Positions 6,812-12,203 of a stretch of 12,203 nt of DNA are shown here, one piece after another. The notes under the pieces were generated by a model. That model was not told the origin of the DNA. It did not search any database and saw only the letters and a program-made list of their open reading frames with translations. Both the position numbers and the translations under genes were made by a program. This DNA comes from CAZZIQ01 sp964654355 (GTDB taxonomy: Bacteria; Pseudomonadota; Gammaproteobacteria; GCF-002020875), in NCBI GenBank assembly GCA_964654355.1, contig CAZZIQ010000032.1, positions 1 through 12,203 of the forward strand, in the 5' to 3' direction. Within the stretch, counting starts at the first letter, position 1. Each line of letters begins with the position of its first letter.

Positions 6812-7582
6812 TTATTCGCAACTGCGAGTAGGTAGACCTTGGCCGCGGCCTGGGTGTTCCGCATGGACCAGCGCATTCCAGGTGAAGTGCAGCGCGCGAT
6901 CAGCTGCACTTTCGAGGCTATGGCCATGCGCCAGTGCGCAGGCGCAGGCGGATGCGAGGGTACAGCCGGTGCCATGAAACTCGCCCGGAAGGCGTGGCTG
7001 TGACCAGCTTCGTTCCAGCGAAGTGTGTGTGTACAGGCTCGAAACGATGAGATCGCCCGGCTCATGTCCACCGCTGACGAGGACGGCCTCGGCGCCGAGC
7101 TCAAGCAGTTCGCGTGCGCAGGCAGGGGTGGAGTCGCCTTCGGGGGCGAGTTTGCGTAACTCGACACCGTTTGGGGTGATGAGGCGTGCGCGTGGAATCA
7201 GCAGCTCGCGAATCGCGTCACGTAAATCTGTCGTGCTCAAGGCATCGCCTTGCCCGCTTGCCAGCACTGGATCGCAGATCAAAGGCAGTTCAGTATCTAC
7301 CAAGAGGGTATGAACGGCTTCAACCTGTTCGCGGGTCGCGAGCATCCCGGTTTTGATACAAGCGATGGGTAGATCTTCGAGGATTGCACGAGCTTGGGAG
7401 ATGAGCAGACTAAGCGACGTGGGCTCAAAGCTTTGTACGCCGCGGGTGTCTTGTACGGTGAGTGCGGTGACAACGGAAGTGGCGCGCCCGCCGAGTGCAG
7501 TGATGGTTTCCACATCCGCGGTAATGCCTGCGCCGCCGCTCGGGTCATGGCCGCCAATCACCAAAACAATCGGTCGATTCAT
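6812..7582 (-). CDS. thiD: Hydroxymethylpyrimidine / phosphomethylpyrimidine kinase
   Basis: Phosphorylates the thiamine pyrimidine twice to give the diphosphate that ThiE uses, so the two neighbours catalyse consecutive steps. It has 256 residues and a ribokinase-like fold. GGHDPSGGAGITAD (10-23) is the substrate-binding N-terminal motif, CDPVLASGQG (103-112) the central motif, and FHGTGCTLASA (202-212) the anion hole; C207 matches the conserved GTGC cysteine. ITPNGVEL (135-142) replaces the more common TPNLPEA, a modest variation. The ATG overlaps the yggS stop by four bases (ATGA), which points to translational coupling and leaves no room for a thiamine riboswitch here. An AAGG seven bases upstream may act as ribosome site. 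Confidence 0.95.
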   Translation of the reverse strand: MNRPIVLVIGGHDPSGGAGITADVETITALGGRATSVVTALTVQDTRGVQSFEPTSLSLLISQARAILEDLPIACIKTGMLATREQVEAVHTLLVDTELPLICDPVLASGQGDALSTTDLRDAIRELLIPRARLITPNGVELRKLAPEGDSTPACARELLELGAEAVLVSGGHEPGDLIVSSLYTHTSLERSWSQPRLPGEFHGTGCTLASACACALAHGHSLESAADRALHFTWNALVHAEHPGRGQGLPTRSCE

Positions 7583-8316
7583 GTGGTTGCCTTGGGCGCG
7601 CGTGCGCCAAATAGATCGGTCCCAATGCGCACCATGGTCGCACCTTCCGCCACTGCAGCCTCAAGGTCACCCGACATGCCCATAGATAAGGTATCCATGG
7701 GCGGAGTGATTAGGCGTGCATGATTGAGTTGCTCCAGCGCCTTGCGTACCTGTGCAAACACGGCGCGCTGACGGACAGGGTCTTGTTCTGGTGCCGGCAA
7801 GGCCATCAAGCCACGCAACTGAAGATGAGGAAGCTGCACCACGTCGCGCGCAAGTTCGGTCAGCGTATCCAATGCAATCCCGGATTTGCTGTCCTCATTG
7901 CTGATGTTGAGTTGGAGACAAATCTGTAAAGGTGGCAAGTGTGGAGGGCGTTGCTCGGAGAGGCGTTGCGCAATCTTGAAGCGATCTACGCCATGTACCC
8001 AGTCAAAGTGTTCGGCCAAGGACCGTGTTTTGTTCGACTGAATCGCGCCGATGTAATGCCATTCGATTTGTGTTGCAGGATCGCTTTGTAAATCTGCGAG
8101 GGCTTCTTGCTTTTCCAGCGCCTCTTGCAGGTAGTTTTCACCAAAAGCGCGCTGTCCGGCCGCATGCAGAACGCGAATCGCATCGGCGGGCTTGGTTTTG
8201 CTGACAGCGAGAAGATGAACGCTGTTCGCCGGACGGTTGGTGGCCTGTGTAGCCTGCGCGATTCGGCTGCGCACTGAAGCGAGGTTGTCGAGCAATTCAG
8301 GATCAGTCGGCGGCAT
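7579..8316 (-). CDS. yggS: YggS-family pyridoxal phosphate homeostasis protein
   Basis: A 245-residue member of the YggS/PLPBP family: a single-domain alanine-racemase-like TIM barrel that binds PLP and keeps free B6 vitamers in balance, with no known enzyme activity. It shows LLAVSKTKPADAI (35-47) with the PLP lysine at K40, FGENYLQEA (78-86), HYIGAIQSNKT (111-121), and the C-terminal LSMGMSGDLEAAVAEGATMVRIGTDLFG region that holds the phosphate. The length is typical. It overlaps thiD by four bases and starts 39 bases after the PyrK-like gene. Its more usual neighbours in Proteobacteria are proC or pilT. No clear ribosome site precedes the ATG; a TATCCT box lies seven bases before it. Placement two genes upstream of PLP/PMP-dependent HemL could be meaningful, but this is inference. 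Confidence 0.95.
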   Translation of the reverse strand: MPPTDPELLDNLASVRSRIAQATQATNRPANSVHLLAVSKTKPADAIRVLHAAGQRAFGENYLQEALEKQEALADLQSDPATQIEWHYIGAIQSNKTRSLAEHFDWVHGVDRFKIAQRLSEQRPPHLPPLQICLQLNISNEDSKSGIALDTLTELARDVVQLPHLQLRGLMALPAPEQDPVRQRAVFAQVRKALEQLNHARLITPPMDTLSMGMSGDLEAAVAEGATMVRIGTDLFGARAPKATT

Positions 8317-8355
8317 GGCCGCAAGGATACCGCGTCCCAGCGGCAGAGAAATGCT

Positions 8356-9222
8356 TTACGCGGCGAACACCGTACGCGCGTCGAACACCGGACCATCAAC
8401 GCAGACGCGTTTCATTGCGGGGCCCTGCGGAGTTTGTACTTCCACTACGCAACCGGCACAGCCACCTACTGCGCAGGCCATGAATTCTTCGAGCGAGACT
8501 TGGCACGGTAGGTCGAACTCTCGTGCAAGCTTGGCAACCGCATTGAGCATCGGATGTGGGCCGCAGGCAAATACCTCGATTTCGGCACGTTCCGCATCAT
8601 CGAGCGCATTGAGCCAATGCCGTGCGAGGTCGGTGACATAGCCTTCAAACACGCCCGGATAGCCTTGTAGGCTGGCCAGTCGTGCCGGCACGCCCCAGTC
8701 TTCCAGCAGCGGCATCGTGGCCGTTACGCCGTCCGGGATGCCGGGTAGTAAGAACGTGGAGGGTTTGGCGCGAAAGGGAAACGGCACTTCAGAGCCCAAG
8801 ATCACCAGCGGTTGCAGGGTGGAGTCTTTCCGCAGGGCATCGGCTAAGAAAATCATCGGTGGCATGCCTACGCCGCCGCCGATTAGTAAGGGGCGCTTGC
8901 GGGTTGCGGTGAAGGGCACGCCGATCGGACCGAGTACGGAAATCGTGTCGCCCACCTTGCGTTGCGCTAACAGCTGGGTGCCGTCGCCCAGTACCTTGTA
9001 GAGCAGTTCAATGTGCCCATCGACGGTGCGCATGAGCGAAATCGGGCGACGCATTGGCAGCAGTGGGTCGCACTGAATGTGTACAAAGCTGCCAGGCAAC
9101 GCGCGCGCAGCAATGCGTGGAGCCTCTAACACCAGAATGTATTGATCGCCATCAAAGGCCGTGTGTGACACGACATTGGCGTCTTCAGTGAGGATGGTGC
9201 CGCGAGATTCAGGATGCTTCAT
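8356..9222 (-). CDS. pyrK: PyrK-type dihydroorotate dehydrogenase electron-transfer subunit (FAD, [2Fe-2S])
   Basis: A 288-residue ferredoxin-reductase-like protein. It has an N-terminal FAD domain with MRRPISLM (57-64, flavin binding), an NAD-binding-fold domain with IGGGVGMPP (114-122) and FACGPHPML (218-226), and a C-terminal iron-sulfur segment with C250, C255, C258 and C274. The spacing C-x4-C-x2-C-x15-C and the preceding SLEEFM match PyrK, which passes electrons from class 1B PyrD to NAD. No pyrD is in the window, although the gene is flanked by pyrC' and lies in the pyr run, 20 bases after pyrC'. Most Gammaproteobacteria use the membrane-bound class 2 PyrD, which needs no PyrK. It could therefore serve an unlinked PyrD or another oxidoreductase. 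The family is clear; the partner is not. The start at 9222 has no clear ribosome site. Confidence 0.85.
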   Translation of the reverse strand: MKHPESRGTILTEDANVVSHTAFDGDQYILVLEAPRIAARALPGSFVHIQCDPLLPMRRPISLMRTVDGHIELLYKVLGDGTQLLAQRKVGDTISVLGPIGVPFTATRKRPLLIGGGVGMPPMIFLADALRKDSTLQPLVILGSEVPFPFRAKPSTFLLPGIPDGVTATMPLLEDWGVPARLASLQGYPGVFEGYVTDLARHWLNALDDAERAEIEVFACGPHPMLNAVAKLAREFDLPCQVSLEEFMACAVGGCAGCVVEVQTPQGPAMKRVCVDGPVFDARTVFAA

Positions 9223-9242
9223 GCAGATGTTTCGAAAATGAG

Positions 9243-10544
9243 TTAAATCAATTCATACAATGTGCGGCCGGCCAGCAAGGTGCGGCGTACGCGGCCCTTA
9301 AGCTCCCAGCCGAGAAAGGGACTGTTTTTGCCTTCACTTAACAGCTGATCCGTATTGACGGTCCACCACGCCTCGGGATCCACCAAGATCACGTCGGCAC
9401 GATGGCCTGGCGCAAGGCTGCCGGATTCTTCCAGTCCGAGGATTTGTGCGGGGTTCTGTGTAACGCAGGCCAGCGCATCGAGGAGGGAAAGTTCGCCTTC
9501 CTCGGCGAGACGTAGAACCAGGGGGAGCAAGGTTTCAACCGTACTGGCGCCTGCTTCGGTTTCCATGAAAGGTGCGCTTTTCGCATCAAGATCATGTGGT
9601 TGATGATCGGAGCAAATAGCACTGACGGTGCCGTTGCCGAGTCCGGTACGTAGTGCTTGCAGGTCGCGTTGCGTACGCAAGGGCGGCTGTAGGTGCACAT
9701 TCGGGTTGTAGTCGCTTAAGTCCATCTCGGTGAGATAGAGCTGATGTGCTGCTACATCACAGGTTACCGGTAAGCCTTGTTGTATGGCCTCAGCGACCAG
9801 TGACAAGGCACGGTGATTCGATAAGCGACAGAAATGCACGCGTGCATGAGTTAGGCGAATCAAGGCCAACACGCGGCTAACCTCTGCGGCTTCGGCAGCA
9901 GATGGTATGCCGGGTAGGCCTAAGCGCGTCGCAACCGCACCCTCATGCGCACAGCCGCCTTCGCTGAGCCATGCATCTTGCGGTTGGATAAACACGGGGA
10001 GTTCCTGCGTGGCCGCATATTCCAAGGCGCGGCGTAGCACGCGGGTATCTCGAATGCCTTCGAGTCCATTACTGACACCGACCACACCTTCACGGCGCAG
10101 CGCACCCATTTCGGTGAGTTGCTGGCCTTGCAGTCCAACGGTCATGGCGCCCAGTGTGAGCACCCAGCTGTGACTGGAGTCTTTGGCGCGATCGCGGATG
10201 AGTTCGACCACTGATGGGTTATCAATCGGCGGTACCGTATCTGGAGGGACCACCAGTGTGGTGACACCACCCGATGCCGCAGCACGGGTTTCAGATGCGA
10301 TGGTGCCTTTGTGCTCTTCGCCGGGCTCGCGCACCCGGTTGGATAAATCGATCAGGCCGGGGCACACCCAGAGTCCGTTCGCATCGATGGTTTCATCGGC
10401 GGTGAAGTCACTCGGCGTTTCGCCCAGCGCAATGATGCGGCCCTCGGCGATGCAGAGATCGCCGATGCGATCGGTGCCGGTGGCCGGGTCGAGCAGGCGA
10501 CCGCCGCGGATCCGTAAACAGCGATGCTCGGATTTCATGCTCAT
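9243..10544 (-). CDS. pyrC': Dihydroorotase-like non-catalytic subunit of aspartate carbamoyltransferase
   Basis: An amidohydrolase-fold protein of 433 residues. The expected zinc motif D-x-H-x-H-x-R reads DLSNRVREPG (66-75): both histidines are replaced, by S68 and R70. The usual third and fourth metal histidines are also changed (Q187 in FIQPQD, R240 in HFCRLSN), while SDHQPH with D313 is kept. This fits PyrC' (PyrX), which in Pseudomonas is inactive as dihydroorotase but is needed to assemble active PyrB; an active PyrC should be encoded elsewhere. Start chosen: ATG 10544, which overlaps the pyrB stop as ATGA and has GGAGG seven bases upstream; the frame is open to an ATG at 10583 but that lies inside pyrB without support. 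The 4-base overlap with pyrB is the arrangement I recall for Pseudomonas pyrBC', so stoichiometric translation is likely. Confidence 0.92.
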   Translation of the reverse strand: MSMKSEHRCLRIRGGRLLDPATGTDRIGDLCIAEGRIIALGETPSDFTADETIDANGLWVCPGLIDLSNRVREPGEEHKGTIASETRAAASGGVTTLVVPPDTVPPIDNPSVVELIRDRAKDSSHSWVLTLGAMTVGLQGQQLTEMGALRREGVVGVSNGLEGIRDTRVLRRALEYAATQELPVFIQPQDAWLSEGGCAHEGAVATRLGLPGIPSAAEAAEVSRVLALIRLTHARVHFCRLSNHRALSLVAEAIQQGLPVTCDVAAHQLYLTEMDLSDYNPNVHLQPPLRTQRDLQALRTGLGNGTVSAICSDHQPHDLDAKSAPFMETEAGASTVETLLPLVLRLAEEGELSLLDALACVTQNPAQILGLEESGSLAPGHRADVILVDPEAWWTVNTDQLLSEGKNSPFLGWELKGRVRRTLLAGRTLYELI

Positions 10545-11518
10545 GTGGCTGCCTCCGCATCCATCCCGCCACGTGACATGCACATCGCGAGGATGGCCAT
10601 GCGCACTGCAATACCATTTGTGACTTGCTGCAAGATCACCGAGCGATCGCTGTCGGCGACGCAGGATTCGATCTCTACACCCCGATTCATTGGCCCGGGG
10701 TGCATCACGATTGCATTCGGTGCGGCCAGGCGAAGACGTTCTGGGGTTAGGCCAAAGTCTTGGAAATACTCATGTTCGCTGGGCAGGAACGCACCGGTCA
10801 TGCGTTCTTTTTGTAAGCGCAAGACGATGATCACATCAGCATCTTCGATGCCTTCTTCAATTCGTGCGTAGCTGTGCACACCCATGTCGGCAAGGTGCGC
10901 TGGTGTCAGTGTGCGTGGCGCGATGACGCGGATGTCTTGGCAGCCCAAAATTGACAGCGCATGAATCTGTGAGCGCGCCACACGCGAGTGCAGGATGTCG
11001 CCAATGATCGCCACCTTGAGGGGCTCAAAGGCGCCCTTGGTTTTGCGAATGGTGAACATGTCGAGCATGGCTTGGGTCGGGTGCTCATGCTGGCCATCGC
11101 CGGCATTGATCACGCTGATGTGATCGGGCATGGCTTGGGCAATGTAATGCGGTGCGCCACTTGCAGCATGGCGCACGACAAACATGTCGATTTGCATCGC
11201 CACTAGATTCTGTAGCGTGTCGAGTAGGCTTTCGCCTTTCTTCGCTGCCGAGGCGCTGATGTTTAGATTCAATACATCCGCAGACAAACGCTTTTCGGCA
11301 AGTTCAAAGGTTGTGCGTGTGCGGGTGCTGGGTTCGAAGAACAGATTGGCGATGGTACGCCCACGCAACAGCGGGACCTTCTTAACCTGTTGATTGCCGA
11401 CGCTGGTGAAGGCTTCGGCACTATCGAGGATGTGTTCGAGGAGCGGGCGCTTGAGGCCTTCAATGGAAAGGAAATGCCTGAGCTGTCCGTGTTCGTCGAG
11501 CTGCAGGCTGCGGGACAT
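10541..11518 (-). CDS. pyrB: Aspartate carbamoyltransferase catalytic subunit
   Basis: Catalyses carbamoyl phosphate plus aspartate to carbamoyl aspartate, the committed step of pyrimidine synthesis. It has 325 residues. Carbamoyl-phosphate site: FFEPSTRTR (60-68) and the mobile loop SASAAKKGES (88-97, catalytic lysine K94); also HPTQAMLD (146-153), GDILHSRVARS (173-183), VLRLQKERM (232-240, aspartate site) and HPGPMNRGVEI (273-283). STRTR lies about 12 residues later than in E. coli PyrB, an N-terminal extension as in Pseudomonas-type (class A) enzymes. No pyrI regulatory chain is nearby; pyrC' follows instead with a 4-base overlap. The start is two bases after the pyrR stop, with AAGGAA upstream. 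All key residues are present. Confidence 0.97.
   Translation of the reverse strand: MSRSLQLDEHGQLRHFLSIEGLKRPLLEHILDSAEAFTSVGNQQVKKVPLLRGRTIANLFFEPSTRTRTTFELAEKRLSADVLNLNISASAAKKGESLLDTLQNLVAMQIDMFVVRHAASGAPHYIAQAMPDHISVINAGDGQHEHPTQAMLDMFTIRKTKGAFEPLKVAIIGDILHSRVARSQIHALSILGCQDIRVIAPRTLTPAHLADMGVHSYARIEEGIEDADVIIVLRLQKERMTGAFLPSEHEYFQDFGLTPERLRLAAPNAIVMHPGPMNRGVEIESCVADSDRSVILQQVTNGIAVRMAILAMCMSRGGMDAEAAT
10552..10556 (-). promoter_or_regulatory. pyrC': Ribosome binding site that fixes the pyrC' start
   Basis: GGAGG on the minus strand, inside the last codons of pyrB, lies seven bases before ATG 10544. It supports the start that overlaps the pyrB stop as ATGA, rather than ATG 10583 or ATG 10538. 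Confidence 0.7.
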
Positions 11519-11520
11519 GT

Positions 11521-12048
11521 CTAGTCGCTTTCCTTACTTTCCGTAGTGACTTCGGTGATGGCCAGCTCAAGTGGCGCAGGGCCCATGAGCTTGATGTGCT
11601 GGTGGAATTCTAATGCAACCTGAGCGCCAACAACATCGGCTTGGATCGGTAATTCGCGTCCGCCGCGATCAATTAGGACTGCGAGGCTGATGCTGGCCGG
11701 GCGGCCGTAGTCAAAAATCTCATTGAGCGCCGCGCGAATCGTACGCCCGGTATGCAGCACATCGTCCACTAATAGCAGATGCTGGCCATCGACCTCAAAG
11801 GGCAGGTGCGACGGCTCGACCTGCGGATGCAGCCCGATGCGGGTGAAGTCATCGCGGTAGAAGGTGATATTGAGGCTGCCCAGCGGGTGTTGAATGCCCA
11901 TCGCTTGATGCAACGCTTCGGCTACCCAAGCGCCGCCGGTGTGGATGCCCACAATCGCGATGTTGTCCATGCGTTCGCCGAGATGCGCGCGCAAGTCACG
12001 CTGCATCTTTGCAAGAAGTTCGGAGACATTCAGGTTGGCGGTGTTCAT
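11521..12048 (-). CDS. pyrR: PyrR: pyr regulatory protein / uracil phosphoribosyltransferase
   Basis: A 175-residue type I phosphoribosyltransferase. The PRPP loop LLLVDDVLHTGRTIRAAL (91-108) is textbook PyrR, preceded by IVGIHTGGAWVA (32-43) and the family segment NITFYRDDF (60-68); LIDRGGRELPIQADVVG (125-141) follows. In Bacillus PyrR binds pyr mRNA and attenuates transcription; in Pseudomonas-type bacteria it is mainly known for UMP formation from uracil and PRPP. Which applies here is uncertain, but it heads the pyrR-pyrB-pyrC' run with only two bases before pyrB. There is no visible Shine-Dalgarno before ATG 12048; a TACACT box lies seven bases upstream, so a leaderless mRNA is possible. 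No upstream ruvX gene, its usual neighbour, is visible before the window ends. Confidence 0.95.
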   Translation of the reverse strand: MNTANLNVSELLAKMQRDLRAHLGERMDNIAIVGIHTGGAWVAEALHQAMGIQHPLGSLNITFYRDDFTRIGLHPQVEPSHLPFEVDGQHLLLVDDVLHTGRTIRAALNEIFDYGRPASISLAVLIDRGGRELPIQADVVGAQVALEFHQHIKLMGPAPLELAITEVTTESKESD

Positions 12049-12084
12049 GGCGCGAAGTGTACTCGTATTCGGCTCTATGGGCTT

Positions 12085-12105
12085 CCGCTCTGACTATGCG
12101 AGCGG
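12085..12105. repeat. Short hairpin upstream of pyrR
   Basis: CCGCTC (12085-12090) and GAGCGG (12100-12105) form a perfect 6-base stem with a 9-base loop, 37 bases before the pyrR start codon. It adjoins the larger nested repeat to its right. No T-run follows on either strand. It may be an operator or leader hairpin; the function is unknown. Confidence 0.4.
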
Positions 12106-12203
12106 GCCGGTCGTCACTTTTCGGGAACGCTCGAGGCCGTCCATGGCTCGCTCGACGATCGACCTCCCTGTCGATCGACGCCCCGAAAAGCAAACCACCG
12201 GCC
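12105..12203. repeat. Nested inverted repeat of about 99 bases, cut by the window edge
   Basis: Three pairs of perfect arms are nested: GGCCGGT (12105-12111) with ACCGGCC (12197-12203), CTTTTCGGG (12117-12125) with CCCGAAAAG (12182-12190), and CGATCGAC (12156-12163) with GTCGATCG (12170-12177). A further imperfect hairpin (GAGGcC..GGCTC, about 12133-12150) fits beside the innermost one, so the whole could fold as a branched structure. No T-tract follows the arms on either strand, so it is not a simple terminator. No coding frame here resembles a known protein. It could be a dispersed palindromic repeat, a structured pyr leader, or an operator cluster. Confidence 0.55.

Noticed and set aside
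10545..10583. N-terminal extension of PyrC' from ATG 10583
   Set aside because: It would add 13 residues overlapping pyrB without a ribosome site; the ATGA overlap with GGAGG upstream at 10544 is much better.
12094..12203. Possible 3' end of an upstream minus-strand gene such as ruvX
   Set aside because: All three minus frames were read; none resembles the RuvX/YqgF C-terminus, and the short frames are dominated by the inverted repeats.

Overview
The window carries eleven genes, all on the minus strand and very tightly packed. It reads as a core metabolic region of a gammaproteobacterium with moderately high GC. Two gene orders suggest this, from memory of Pseudomonas-type genomes: pyrR-pyrB-pyrC' (with an inactive dihydroorotase-like chain) and thiD-thiE-hemL. 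The paired Na+/solute symporter next to a cNMP/CBS/DUF294 protein is also common in marine and environmental Gammaproteobacteria. The exact genus cannot be told.

In transcription order (right to left): an inverted-repeat-rich stretch (12049-12203) lies upstream of pyrR. It is followed by pyrR, pyrB, a non-catalytic pyrC', a PyrK-type FAD/[2Fe-2S] electron-transfer protein, a YggS-family PLP-binding protein, thiD, thiE, hemL, a small PGPGW-like membrane protein and a single-pass protein of unknown function (stop at 3854). The largest gap in this ten-gene run is 39 bases, and two junctions are 4-base ATGA overlaps (pyrB/pyrC' and yggS/thiD), so it may be one long transcript or several overlapping ones. 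After a 247-base gap with short inverted repeats come DUF4212 and the large symporter subunit (VC_2705-type solute:sodium symporter pair), closed by a clear intrinsic terminator at 1498-1525. Beyond it starts a cNMP-fold/CBS/DUF294 nucleotidyltransferase-like gene that runs off the left edge.

Functional picture: PyrB and PyrC' should form a Pseudomonas-type aspartate carbamoyltransferase holoenzyme, with PyrR as a PRPP-binding pyrimidine salvage or regulatory protein. The PyrK-like protein could pass electrons from a dihydroorotate dehydrogenase whose catalytic subunit is not in the window. YggS manages free PLP, and HemL uses B6 cofactor to make 5-aminolevulinate. ThiD and ThiE make and join the pyrimidine and thiazole parts of thiamine phosphate. 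The left part is an uptake module with a likely signalling or nucleotide-transfer partner.

No tRNA, rRNA, CRISPR array, insertion sequence or phage gene was seen. Most of the window is ordinary housekeeping DNA. The points that merit a second look are the orphan PyrK-like subunit, the degenerate PyrC', the EF-hand-like loop in the symporter, the degenerate cNMP pocket and the nested inverted repeats at the right edge.
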